A stretch of 64,000 bases of DNA from Arenicola marina. Its lineage: Eukaryota > Annelida > Polychaeta > Arenicolidae. Each line of letters begins with the position of its first letter. Positions within the stretch are counted from its first letter, which is position 1. Position numbers and translations under genes: made by a program. Shown piece after piece: positions 22,890-33,768 of this stretch. Location: contig OZ025253.1 of assembly GCA_964019135.1 (NCBI GenBank), positions 41,980,109 through 42,044,108 of the forward strand. Reading direction: 5' to 3'. The notes under the pieces are model-generated. The model was not told where the DNA came from. It worked only from the letters and a program-made list of their open reading frames with translations, and made no database searches.

Positions 22890-25800
22890 GGTGTGGTGTC
22901 CGCCACGGATCTGTGATGTCCGCCACGCTTCGGTGTGGTGTCCGCCACGGATAGGTGTGGCGTCCGCCACGGGTCAGTGTGGTGTCCGCCACGGATCGGC
23001 GTGGTGTCCGCCACGGACCAGTGTGGTGTCCGCCGCGTGTCGGTGTGGTGTCGGCCACAGGTCAGCATGGTGTCGGCCAAGGGTCACTGGGGTGTCCGCC
23101 ACAGGTTATTGTGGTGTCCTTCACGGGTCGGTGTGGTGTCCGCCACGGATCGGTGTGGTGTCGGCCACGGGTCGGTGTAACATCCGGTGAGTTTGGTGTC
23201 CCCCACGGGTACGTGTAATGTCCTCCTCGGGTCAGTGTGGTGTCGGCCACAGGTCAGTGTGGTGTCTGCCACGCTTCGGTGTGGTGTCCGCCACGGATCA
23301 GTGTGGTGTCCACCACAGGTCAGTGTGGTGTCCGCCACGAATCAGTGTGGTGTCCGCCACGGGTCCATGTGGTGTCCGCCACGGGTCAGTGTGGTGTCCC
23401 CCACGGATCAGTGTGGTGTCCGTCACGAGTCAGTGTGGTGTCCCCCACGGGTACGTGTAATGTCCTCCTCGGGTCAGTGTGGTGTCGGCCACAGGTCAGT
23501 GCGGTGTCTGCCACGCTTCGGTGTGGTGTCCGCCACGGGTCAGTGTGGCGTCTGCCACGCTTCGGTGTGGTGTCCGCCATGGGTCCATGTGGCGTCCGTC
23601 ACGAATCAGTGTGGTGTCCGCCACGGGTCCATGTGGTGTCCGCCACGGGTCAGTGTGGTGTCCGCCACGGATCAGTGTGGTGTCCGCCACGGATCAGTGT
23701 GGTGTCCGCCACGGATCAGTGTGGTGTCCGCACGGGTCGGTGTGGTGTCGGCCGCGGGTCGGTGTGGTGTCGGCCGCGGGTCGGTGTTCTGTCCGCCACG
23801 GATCGGTGTAGCGTCCGCCACGGGTCGGTGAGGTGTCCGCCACGGGTCGGTGTGGTGTCGGCCGCGGGTCGGTGTGGTGTCGGCCGCGGGTCGGTGTTCT
23901 GTCCGCCACGGATCGGTGTAGCGTCCGCCACGAGTCGGTGTGGTGTCGGCCACGGGTCGGTGTGGTGTCCGCCGCGGGTCGGTGTGGTGTCGGCCGCGGG
24001 TCGGTGTGGTGTCCGCCACGGGTCGGTGTCCTGTCCGCCACGGATCAGTGTGGTGTCCGCCACGGGTCGGTGGGGTGTCGGCCACGGGTCGGTGTGGTGT
24101 CCGCCGCGGGTCGGTGTCCTGTCCGCCACGGATCAGTGTGGTGTCCGCCACGGGTCGGTGTGGTGTCGGCCGCCGGTCGGTGTGGTGTCCGCCACGGGTC
24201 GGTGTGGTGTCCGCCACCGATCAGTGGAGCGTCCGCCACGGGTCGGTGTGGTGTCGGCCGCGAGTCGGTGTGGTGTCCGCCACGGGTAGGTGTGATGTCC
24301 GCCGCGGGTCGGTGAGGTGTCTGCCGCGGGTCCGTGTGGTGTCCGCCACGCTCCGGTGTGGTGTCCGCCACGGGTCGGTGAGGTGTCTGCCGCGGGTCGG
24401 TGTGGTGTCCGCGCATGATCGGTGTGGCGTCGGGCAAGAACCATTGTGATGTTCACCACGGTTCCGTCCGGTGTCGGCCAAGGGTCACTGCGGTGTCCGC
24501 CACGGGTTATTGTGGTGTCTTTCACGGGTCGGTGTGGTGTCCTTCACGGATCGGTGTGGTGTCGGCCGCGGGTCAGTGTAATGTCCGGTGAGTTTAGTGT
24601 CGGCCACGGGTACGTGTAATGTCCTCCTCGGATCAGTGTGGTGTCCGCCACGGGTCGGTGTGGTGTCCTTCACAGATCGGTGTGGTGTCGGCCACAGGTC
24701 AGTGTAATGTCCGGTGAGTTTAGTGTCGGCCACGGGTACGTGTAATGTCCTCCTCGGGTCAGTGTGGTGTCCGCCACGGGTCGGTGTGGTGTCCGCCGCG
24801 GGTCAGTGTAGTGTTCGTCACGGCTCGATGTCGTTTCTGCCACGGGTCAGTGTGAATTCGGTCACGGGTCAGAGTACTGTGTGTCACGAGTCAGTGTGGT
24901 ATGCACCATAGGCCAGTGTGGTGTCCGCCGCGTGTCTGTGTGGTGTCGGCCACAGGTCAGTGTGGTGTCCGCCACAGATCAGTGTGGTGTCGGCCACAGA
25001 TCAGTCTGGAGTCCGCCGCAGGTCAGTGTGGTGTCCGCCACGGATCTGCGTGCTGTCCACCACGCTTCGGTGTGGTGTCCGCCACGCATCTGTGGTGTCC
25101 GCCACGTTTCGGTGTGGTGTCCGCCACGGACAGATGTGGCGTCCGCCACCGTCTGGTGTGGTGTCCACTACGGGTCGGTGTGGTGTCCGGCACGGATCGG
25201 TGTCGTGTCCGCCACGGGTCAGAGTGGTGTCCGCCACGGATGGGTGGTGTCCGCCACGGGTCAATATGGTGTCCGCCAATGCTCGGTGTCGTGTCCGCCA
25301 CGGATCTGTGGTGTCCGCCAAGCTTCGGTGTGGTGTCCGCCACGTTTCGGTGTGGTGTCCGCCACGGATCTGTGGTGTCCGCCACGCTTCGGTGTGGTGT
25401 CCGCCACAGGTCAGTGTGGTGTCCGCCACAGATCAGTGCGGTGTCGGCCACAGATCAGTCTGGAGTCCGCCACAGGTCAGTGTGGTGTCCGCCACAGATC
25501 AGTGTGGTGTCGGCCACAGATCAGTCTGGAGTCCGCCACAGGTCAGTGTGGTGTCCGCCACGGATCTGCGTGCTGTCCACCACGCTTCGGTGTGGTGTCC
25601 GCCACGCATCTGTGGTGTCCGCCACGTTTCGGTGTGGTGTCCGCCACGCATCTGTGGTGTCCGCCACGCTTCGGTGTGGTGTCCGCCACGCATCGGTGTG
25701 GTGTCCGCCACGGACAGATGTGGCGTCCGCCACCGTTTGGTGTGGTGTCCACTACGGGTCGGTGTGGTGTCCGGCACGGATCGGTGTCGTGTCCGCCACG

Positions 25801-27612
25801 GGTCAGAGTGGTGTCCGCCACGGATGGGTGGTGTCCGCCACGGGTCAATATGGTGTCCGCCAATGCTCGGTGTCGTGTCCGCCACGGATCTGTGGTGTCG
25901 GCCACGCTTCGGTGTGGTGTCCGCCGCGGGTCGGTGTGGTGTCCGCCGCGGGTCCGAGTGGTGTCTGCCACGGGTCAGTGTGGTGTCCGCCTCGGATCGG
26001 CGTGGTGTCCGCCACGGATCAGTATGGTGTCCGTCACGGATCGGTGTGGTGTCCGCCACGGATCGGCGTGGTGTCTGCCACGGATCAGTGTGGTGTCCGC
26101 CTCGGACCGGCGTGGTGTCCACTCGGTGTGGTGTCCGCCACGGATGGGTGGTGTCCGCCAAGCTTCGGTGTGGTGTCCGCCACGTTTCGGTGTGGTGTCC
26201 TCTACGGGTCAGTGTGCTGTCCGCCACGGGTCGGTGTAGTGTCCTTCACGGGTCAGTGTAATGTCCGCCACGGGTCAATGTGGTGTCCGCCACGGGTCGG
26301 TGTGGTGTCCGCCACGAGTCGGTGGGGTGTCCGTCACGGGTCGGTGTGGTGTCCGCCACGGATTTCTGGTGCCCGCCACGCTTCGGTGTGGTGTCCGCCA
26401 CGGGTCTCTGGTGCCCGCCACGCTTCGGTGTGGTGTCCGCCAAGTATCTGTAGTGTCCGCCACGCTTCGGTGTGGTGTCCGCCACGGATCTGTGGTGTCC
26501 GCCACGCTTCGGTGTGGTGTCCGCCACGGATCTGAATGGTGTCCGCCACGCTTCTGTGTGGTGTCCGCCACGGATCGGTGTGGTGTCCGCAACGGGTCGG
26601 TGTGGTGTCCGCCGCTGGTCAATGTGGTGTTCGTCACGGCTCGATGTCGTTTCTGCGACGGGTCAGTCTGAATTCGGTCACGGGTCAGAGTGTTGTGTGT
26701 CACGGGTCAGAGTGTTGTGTGTGACGGGTCAGTGTGGACCACAGGTCAGTGTGGTGTCCGCCACAAATCAGTGTGGTGTCGGTCACAGATCAGTCCGGTG
26801 TCTGCCGTAGGTCGGTGTGGTGTCCGCCACGGGTTAGTTTGGTGTCCTCTACGGGTCAGTGTGCTGTCCGCCACGGGTCGGTGTAGTGTCCATCACGGGT
26901 CAGTGTAATGTCCGCTACGGGTCACTGTGGTGTCCGCCACGGGTCTCTGGTGCCCGCCACGCTTCGGTGTGGTGTCCGCCAAGGATCTGTGTGGTGTCCG
27001 CCACGCTTCGGTGTGGTGTCCGCCGCGGGTCGGTGTGGTGTCCGCGCATGATCGGTGTGGCGACGGGCAAGAATCATTTTGGTGTCCGCCACGGTTCAGT
27101 CTGGTGTCGGCCACGGGTCAGTGTGGTATCTGCCACGGGTTATTGTTGTGTCCGTCAGGGACCGGTGTGGTGTCCGCCACGGATCGGTGTGGTGTCCGCC
27201 ACGCATCGGTGTGGTGTCCGCCACGGGTACGTATAATGTCCTCCACGGGTCAGTGTGGTTTCAGCCACGTGTCGGTGTGGTGTCCGCCGCGGGTCGATAT
27301 AGTGTCCGCCACGGGTCGGTGTGGTGTCCGCCACGGGTCAGTGTGGTGTCTGCCACGGCTCTATCTCGTTTCTGCCACGGGTCAGTCTGAAGTCGGTCAC
27401 GGGTCAGTGTGGGATGCACCACAGGTCTGTGTGCTGTCCGCCACGCTTCGGGGTGGTCTCCGCCACGGATCTGTGGTGTCCGCCACGGATCTGTGGTGTT
27501 CGCCACGCTTCGGTGTGTTGTCCGCCACGGATCAGTGTGGTGTCCGCCACAGGCCAGTGTGGTGTCCGCCACGGATCTGTGTGGTGTCCGCCACTGATCG
27601 GTGTGATGTCCG
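22890..27612 (+). repeat. 22 bp minisatellite, about 210 units
   Basis: Head-to-tail 22 bp units with the core TGGTGTCCGCCAC and a variable tail (GGGTCGGTG, GGATCAGTG, GCTTCGGTG and others). Longer-range duplication is visible: the variant block with GTGCTGTCCACCACGC recurs at about 25,040 and 25,560, and a GTACGTGTAATGTCCTCC variant recurs at about 23,209, 23,451, 24,609 and 24,729. Three units are 66 bp, so all three frames on a strand encode the same 22-residue repeat. The unit has no stop codons, giving overlapping open frames on both strands that I do not call genes. Confidence 0.95.
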
Positions 27613-27840
27613 CTGCAGTGTCCCCATTGATCGCTGCTGTGTCGCCACTGGTTGCTACAGCAGTGTTCCCATGGATCGTAACAGCGCCTCCACTGATCGC
27701 TGTAGTGTCCCCATTGATCGCTGCAGTGTCTCCACTAATCTCTGCAGTGTCTCCACTGATCGCATAATTGTCCCCACTGATCGCTGCAATGTCTCCGCTG
27801 ATCGCTGCGGTGTCTCCACTGATCTCTGCAGTGTCCAGGT
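27613..27840 (+). repeat. 21 bp degenerate tandem repeat, about 10 units
   Basis: Units around CCACTGATCGCTGCAGTGTC spaced 21 bp apart with considerable divergence. It follows the 22 bp array without a gap and shares its GTGTC element, so it may have grown from the edge of that array. Confidence 0.8.
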
Positions 27841-28476
27841 GATCACAAACGGTGAGTCCCCATTTATCGGACGAGTGTCCTAACTGGTTGTAGCAGTGTT
27901 CCCACGGATCGCATCAGTTCTATTTGATCTATGTCACAAATAGTATGAATCCATCCAGTGCAACACGTCATCCATGGGACCAAGGGCCTCAAAGCGAAAA
28001 TGATGAGCATTATGAGAAGAACATATTCTTTCTAGTTACTGTCAAGGCGATCATATCTTTGAAAGTAGATCTTTCCAGATCTGTCAAGAAATATAAACGC
28101 TCTCATAGGGCCCTTCAACGACATAAAAGTTAGTGTAAAGCTGCACATTCTTTATGGTTGCACAACTGCGTCGTACTGTCCCGTGATCATAATAAACACT
28201 TTCGGTATTCGCTGTTTCAATGTTGTGAAAGCATACCGGATGGTCCGTGTTATTCCAGCCACTGCATCATAACGTCCCAATACAAATTGCTTAACACCAA
28301 ATCAAGTGGCGAATTTTAGTTGATGCTGCAAATCAAGCGTTAGTGCTCAATCTTCATGTGTGACAAAAATATTGAAGCCGTTTGTTTTTTGTTTTAAATA
28401 ATAAATTTGGTCAGTTAGATGTTGTGGTTTGTTTTGCAGCGTTCGTTCGAAAAATTGGGGTCTGTGGTTTTCCCCC
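27841..28476. other. No gene recognised
   Basis: Unique AT-rich sequence between two arrays of related repeats. I see no exon or element. Confidence 0.4.
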
Positions 28477-28612
28477 AAGTCAGTGTAGTGTCCCCCACGA
28501 GTCGGTGTAGTGTCCGGCACGGGTCGGGGAAGTGTCCGCCACGGGTCAGAGTGGTGTCCGCCACGAGTCGGGGTGGTGTCCGCCGCGGGGCGATGTGGTT
28601 TCCGCCATGGGT
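28477..28612 (+). repeat. Second outlying array of the 22 bp minisatellite (about 6 units)
   Basis: Contains GTGTCCGCCACGGGTCA and related 22 bp units, separated from the main array by ~860 bp of unique and 21 bp-repeat sequence. Confidence 0.8.
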
Positions 28613-29611
28613 CAATAGTGTGTGTCTGATGCATATAAATATGTCAGTTTTCGTCCATAAAATTATATGTGAAACCGCGCATCGCGTTCACACGAGATAA
28701 AAATGGCTGTACGACTGTCTTAATGCCCAGTGAAAGAACTAATGTGTAAAAGGCTTAGCCGTGACAATTTGCTGTTAACACATAACGATCCCCCTAAAAT
28801 AATTATTGATTTATTGTTTGGGCCGCATAACATCATAACGTTTCCATACAAGGTGTTCCAACCCAATATATTTAGACCTGATTGCTGGTTTCAAAGCATC
28901 TCCCTATCAACTTCGTAGCCGTTTTTTGCCAACCAGATTAGAATAGCTTGAACAATTGTCATCCAATATTTAGTCGAATAAATATGGATAGGGATTTGTT
29001 TTCCATTGTTCTGTTAAAATGACGAGATGAAGGCTTTATAGTTACACCTTATTGCGTGTAATTTAATCAGGTCTTTGTTTAGTAGGTGTCATATAATTAG
29101 TCCTGTTATGTGCCAGTTTCAACAGGCATCTATTTGTGCCTCCCGTCCTCTCTGACAATTTGTCCCCTGCAACAACGCCACAACCTTGTGGCTGGTAAAT
29201 TACCAGGTTATAGCTAAATGTGCCCAAAGTTCATTTGCAGACTGGTCATATATGGGGTGGCATTGGCGACCAGATGTGTGATTAAACGCTTTCCTGGCTT
29301 ATTGCACTGTATGGAGCAAACCAGTGCAGTTATGCACGAATTCTAATGGCTTAATGCCGTTGCGTACATTTAGTGTTTTCTTATGAAGCTCGTCAGCTGC
29401 AGATATAGCCAACCATGTTTTCGATCTGTCCCATTGATTACTTTCATTCATTATACGCACTAAGGTGCAACAAAGATAAAAGTGCAAGGAACACTAAATT
29501 GTGTGTTGTGCTGGTAGGCGATGATTTTATTCTTAATATAACATAAATCGACAAATATCTGAAATTTAGCCAAAAAGGTAACACAAGAATCACTGTAACA
29601 ATACAATAACT
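28613..29611. other. No gene recognised
   Basis: AT-rich single-copy sequence with short open frames only. Nothing could be supported. Confidence 0.4.
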
Positions 29612-30220
29612 TAATTAATAATCAAAATTAATCGGTTATTCTGTGGGGATACATCTAGATTAATAATCAAAATAAATCAGTTATTCCGTGGGGATACATC
29701 TAGATTAATAATCAAAATTAATCAGTTATTCCGTGGGGATACATCTAGATTAATAATCAAAATAAATCAGTTATTCCGTGGGGATACATCTAGATTAATA
29801 ATCAAAATTAATCAGTTATTCCGTGGGGATACATCTAGATTAATAATCAAAATTAATCAGTTATTCCGTGGGGATACATCTAGATTAATAATCAAAATAA
29901 ATCAGTTATTCCGTGGGGATACATCTAGATTAATAATCAAAATTAATCAGTTATTCCGTGGGGATACATCTAGATTAATAATCAAAATTACTCAGTTATT
30001 CCGTGGAGATACATCTAGATTAATAATCAAAATTAATCAGTTATTCCGTGGGGATACATCTAGATTAATAATCAAAATTAATCAGTTATTCCGTGGAGAT
30101 ACATCTAGATTAATAATCAAAATTAATCAGTTATTCCGTGGAGATACATCTAGATTAATAATCAAAATTAATCAGTTATTCCGTGGGGATACATCAAGAT
30201 TAATAATCAAAATTAATCAG
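29612..30220 (+). repeat. 45 bp AT-rich tandem repeat, about 13 units
   Basis: Near-identical units 45 bp apart (TCTAGAT at 29,654 and 29,699 and onwards), each containing ATTAATAATCAAAATTAATC and TTATTCCGTGGGGATACAT. Variation is limited to a few positions (AAAATTAATC or AAAATAAATC; GGGG or GGAG), so the array is young or well homogenised. Each unit holds several TAAT homeodomain-type cores. Confidence 0.95.
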
Positions 30221-30860
30221 ATGCTCCAGCGTAACAGTATGCTCTGTTGTAAAACAAACACTCCAGAGGGTTGGGACCTGGCTAGGAGGCTTAAAAATAT
30301 CGGAGCTTATAGCTCTTATTGCGGACCAATTAAGCTTAGAAAATAATAATCTAAAAAGAAAATAAACCCATAGTAAATTTTGTATGTAACTTTGGAAGTA
30401 ACCGGACCAGGCAGTCGACAGTCAAAGCGGTCAGAGTCAGTCGAAGACTAGCGAGTTCACCCCCCCACTCCAACGCCCTATCCCCCACCACCACCAACCA
30501 AATCAGTAAGAAAAAGTCTATCCGGTGCTCAAACCTGAAATAATTCCCATACATGAGAGTAAATCTAGATCTAAATGGCGAGTGATAAAAAAAAAAAAAA
30601 GTAAAAAAAAAAAAAAAAATCGGACCTGGAGCCATGAAAGATCTAGGAGCAAAAGTGAAAATTTGAAAAAAGGTAAACAAACGGGCGCCATTTTGTTTCA
30701 GGTCGCATACCAATAACTTCCCCCTAGCCCTCCACCTACCCTTCACCCCCCCCCCCCTACCAACTACACCCTCTAGCCTACCGTATACCCCACTACACTG
30801 TTTACCCCCTCGTCTAACTACCCCCCCCCCTCCCCCCAGTCACCGGATGTAAACAAACCG
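30221..30860. other. No gene recognised; low-complexity poly(A) and poly(C) tracts
   Basis: Poly(A) runs at 30,588-30,619 and C-rich tracts at 30,719-30,838 precede the 3' end of the minus-strand cGAS-like gene. I see no AATAAA on the minus strand in the region expected for its polyadenylation. Confidence 0.5.
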
Positions 30861-30966
30861 CCGCCATCTTGTGGCGTCACCTGTTGGGGTCACGTGATAC
30901 GACACCCGTGACGTGGTTGGTGTGTCAGTGATCACGTGACCTGTGCGACGTCACAGAGCTGGCGGC
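30861..30966. promoter_or_regulatory. Shared CACGTG/CRE/YY1-like module overlapping the end of the cGAS-like gene
   Basis: The block contains a YY1-type site (GCCGCCATCTTG, 30,860-30,871), two palindromic E-boxes (GTCACGTGAT at 30,889-30,898; ATCACGTGAC at 30,931-30,940), a TGACGTGG and a CRE-like GACGTCAC (30,947-30,954). The second E-box overlaps the stop codon of the minus-strand gene. A near-identical block lies at 13,901-14,003 and keeps both E-boxes but lacks the YY1 string and the exact CRE. Regulatory activity is inference from motif clustering. It could serve a plus-strand transcript or simply be conserved coding end plus 3' flank. Confidence 0.4.
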
Positions 30967-32884
30967 AGACCTCATCGTGACAGTCACAGAGGGAGGGGGG
31001 AAGCAAGCGCCAGACAGGATACACTGACCGCTTCATGGCACTGTCCTCTGGGTCACTTGTGTCCAGCCTCGCTCCCCGCACTGACTGCGGCCAGATGTCC
31101 GCCACCCCCTCACCACTCAGCAGGGGGTGGCGGACACCCTCCCCCTCCTCCTCCAAGCGAGTGGCCAGCTCCCCCATGTACTTATCGAGCCCCCCCACCC
31201 CCTCCTCCACCAGGTCCCCCAGGACGAGGTACTTGAGGAAGGCGGAGGGGACCTCAAGTAGTGGTGAGTCTGGCATCCCCACAGCCTTCCCCACCGCGGG
31301 GTGGAGGAGGGAGGCAGTGTCCCTGTCTAACAGCTCCCAGGCCTCACGGGTCAGGTCCTCACACAGGCCACACTCACCCTGACACCCCCCAGCCCCCCGC
31401 GCCGCCCGGTGCGCTGTGTGGGTGGCGGACACCACCAGCGCCACCCTGCTCAAGTAAACCCCCCTCCCAGCCTCCATCCTCCCCTCCCCCTCCCTCCTCT
31501 CTGGCACCCTCAGACTCCCGGTCCTCAGCGACTGCCTAACACACTCAGAGAGCCCATCCACGTCCACCAACCCCCCGATACACCCCCGGGACCCCCCACC
31601 CCCACCCCCCAGGGCCGCCAGGGTGTCCCTGGCCTCCCTCACCTCCTCCTCCATCTCATCCCGGGGGCACCATTGGAGGTAATACCGCGTCAGGAGCTTG
31701 AGGCCCCGGATGAGGGTGACGGGGGGTGAGCCGGGGCCGAGGGCGTCCAGCGCGTCTTTCTCTACGACACACGTCGTCGGTAACCACCCATACGGGCCCG
31801 GCACCAGCGGCACCAGGTGGACGGGGTGTGAGGTCCGCTCCAGCCCCGCCTCCCTCTCCAGGCGGCATATCGCCTCCTGGGTGACACCCTTCAGGGCGTC
31901 CCGGGGGACAGGGAAGGCGGGGGTGAGGTCACAGGTCAGCCGGGTCTCCCCCCGCCACACCAGAGACAGGGTGACAGTTGTGTCGCCGACCTTCACCCCG
32001 GTGTACCTGGGGGAGAGGAGGCCGCAGTGGGTCAGACCCTCGGGGAGCGTGACGGTGGGCAGCACGGCATCCAGCCCGTCCGCCCAGCGCTGGAGGAAGG
32101 CGTCACGGTCCACCTCACACTCCTCCACCCCCTCCACCACACGGGGCTCACCTTTCAGGACATCCCTCCTCCCCTCCTCCCGACACTCGGCCAGGGCCTC
32201 GCCACTTACCCACACACTATACTCCACCCTCCCCCCCTCCCTCACCACCCTCACCCCCTCCCATGCCACACTAACTAAAATGTCGAATTCGACAGCATTC
32301 GGTCTGACATCTGTCCCGTCGCCATGGCTGCCGACCAGCGTGTCCCGGAGTCTGGCAAACAGGGGGTCCCTCCTACCCACCGCCTCAATCAGGTCACAGA
32401 CTAACCTCTGGACGGCTTCTCTCCGGGCCACCGTGTCAGGGTGACCCCAGTCAAACGTGCCCCCCTCCAGTCTGGCCGCCTCCTCCGTCAGGGTGCCGGA
32501 GGGTCGGCCCTCCACCCGTGACCGGGCGGTGAGGACCTTGGCGGTCTGGGGGGCGTACTCCCCTGGCAGCTCCACCCGCCAGGTGAGGGTGCGGGGGGTG
32601 GTCGTTTCAGGGGTGAGCTCCTGAGGGGTCTCTGTGCCAGGGGTGAGGTCCTCGGGGGTGGTGGTGCCAGGGGTGAGGTCCTCGGGGGTCTCTGTGCCAG
32701 GGGTTAGGTCCTCGGGGATGGTGGTGCCAGGGGTGAGGTCCTCGGGGGTCTCTGTGCCAGGGGTGAGGTCCTCGGGGGTAGAGGTGCCAGGGGTGAGGTC
32801 CTGGGGGGCGCTTGCAGCTGATGTTGACCTTAAATAGAAAACAATAAACGGTCTTAGACATTTTGTTTTCAAAAGAGAAAACAT
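30932..32884 (-). CDS. cGAS-like receptor (cGLR) / Mab-21-domain nucleotidyltransferase, apparently intact
   Basis: A 650-codon single open frame. Residues 29-98 are a Thr/Pro-rich decapeptide repeat. The rest matches the Mab-21/cGAS fold: a helix before the active site (about 155-182), the nucleotidyltransferase GS signature (Gly185-Ser186), then EFDILV with acidic Glu199 and Asp201 (32,290-32,282), and the third acidic Asp319 in TCDLTPAF (31,930). A C-terminal helical domain contains GLKLLTRYYLQW (394-405) and LVLGDLVEEGVGGLDKYM (553-570). A Cys-rich patch (Cys501, Cys505, Cys508, with His489 and His492 nearby) might bind metal, as the cGAS thumb does, but it lies further along than in cGAS. 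Known for family: double-stranded nucleic acid or other ligands trigger synthesis of a cyclic dinucleotide that activates STING. Retained catalytic residues suggest activity (inference). The first ~20 codons are uncertain: a 3' splice-like TTTCTATTTAAG ends at 32,829, so an upstream exon may exist. Very high GC and strong purine bias on the coding strand. Confidence 0.8.
   Translation of the reverse strand: MFSLLKTKCLRPFIVFYLRSTSAASAPQDLTPGTSTPEDLTPGTETPEDLTPGTTIPEDLTPGTETPEDLTPGTTTPEDLTPGTETPQELTPETTTPRTLTWRVELPGEYAPQTAKVLTARSRVEGRPSGTLTEEAARLEGGTFDWGHPDTVARREAVQRLVCDLIEAVGRRDPLFARLRDTLVGSHGDGTDVRPNAVEFDILVSVAWEGVRVVREGGRVEYSVWVSGEALAECREEGRRDVLKGEPRVVEGVEECEVDRDAFLQRWADGLDAVLPTVTLPEGLTHCGLLSPRYTGVKVGDTTVTLSLVWRGETRLTCDLTPAFPVPRDALKGVTQEAICRLEREAGLERTSHPVHLVPLVPGPYGWLPTTCVVEKDALDALGPGSPPVTLIRGLKLLTRYYLQWCPRDEMEEEVREARDTLAALGGGGGGSRGCIGGLVDVDGLSECVRQSLRTGSLRVPERREGEGRMEAGRGVYLSRVALVVSATHTAHRAARGAGGCQGECGLCEDLTREAWELLDRDTASLLHPAVGKAVGMPDSPLLEVPSAFLKYLVLGDLVEEGVGGLDKYMGELATRLEEEGEGVRHPLLSGEGVADIWPQSVRGARLDTSDPEDSAMKRSVYPVWRLLPPSLCDCHDEVCRQLCDVAQVT
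32591..32800 (-). repeat. 30 bp in-frame repeat encoding the Thr/Pro linker of the cGAS-like protein
   Basis: Seven decapeptide units of the pattern TPGT-x-TPEDL (residues 29-98). DNA units of 30 bp alternate between a GTC TCT and a GTG GTG flavour on the plus strand, so the array expanded as 60 bp dimers. It sits N-terminal to the enzyme core, where vertebrate cGAS also has a disordered, variable tail. Unlike the basic cGAS tail this one is acidic and Thr/Pro-rich. Confidence 0.9.
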
Positions 32885-32961
32885 GTAGTTTGCAGCAATA
32901 TCTCTGGTCTAGACTGTAATTGTACAGTGTGTCAGATGAGTGATCTGATAAAACTCTATAA

Positions 32962-32971
32962 CTTATATAAG
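32962..32971 (-). promoter_or_regulatory. Candidate TATA box for the cGAS-like gene
   Basis: CTTATATAAG lies ~78 bp upstream of the ATG at 32,884 on the minus strand, leaving room for a start site and a short 5' leader. The string is a palindrome and the region is AT-rich, so chance occurrence is possible. The ATG context is weak. Confidence 0.25.
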
Positions 32972-33198
32972 CTTAGGTCTAGTAAGCTTATTTTCGTTAA
33001 TGTTTATTAAAGATTCACTTGTAGGTCTATAAGCTTTATAGACATGACCATGTAGCTTGAGTCTTCTTACATTGTCAAGTAGATATTCATTCCGTAAATT
33101 AGGTTACTAATTTACAAGTAACTTATGGAATATGTCAAGACTCAAGGTATTGTCTACAATAGTCAATACGGAGAACCAATATTGGCAATAAATATTCT

Positions 33199-33768
33199 GA
33201 CAGATTGACAATGACAATGAATCAAGTCTAAAGTTTTGTCCCATTGAACGAGGGACTCGGAGACGCTGATGACGATATTTTGGGGGGAGACAGAGGCTAA
33301 TTAATCCAGGAGCCACATCGTCTCTCTCCTGGGAGGGAATGGCAAATAATGTTTAGATCTAACCATATTTCGCACCTGTAGAGAAACTGTAAACAGAAAC
33401 ATATTTGGACATCTAGATAAGCTTACTAGTGTTATAGGTCATCAGCCGAGTGATCAGGTTATATAGTCCACAACAATAGAGCAATAAAGACTTTAGATAT
33501 CATGACAGGCTGACAATGTCAATGACAGGGTTAAAGTTTTGTCCAAATGGCAAACGTCATTGAACGCGAGATTGATACTGATACAGTGATAGCGAAGGGG
33601 GAGAGAGAGGCTAATTAATGCCAAACCGTGATTAATCCAGGAGCCACATCGTCTCTCTCCTGAGAGGGAATGGCAGATAAGGTTAGAGCTAGCTTTATTT
33701 CGCACCTGAAGTGGGAAGATACTTAATCCAATATGCCACATCATCTCCCTCCTGGGAGGGAATGGCTA
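33199..33768. repeat. Imperfect direct duplication upstream of the cGAS-like gene (two full copies, one partial)
   Basis: Copies at about 33,199-33,378 and 33,504-33,709 share AAAGTTTTGTCC, GAGGCTAATTAAT, CCAGGAGCCACATCGTCTC and ATTTCGCACCTG. A third, partial copy at 33,723-33,768 shares CTCCTGGGAGGGAATGGC. Function unknown. Their position within 1 kb upstream of the gene makes a regulatory role possible but unproven. Confidence 0.75.

Noticed and set aside
22890..27612. Overlapping Cys/Trp/Val-rich open frames on both strands in the 22 bp array
   Set aside because: 22 is not a multiple of three, so every frame encodes the same cyclic peptide; openness only reflects the absence of stops in the unit.
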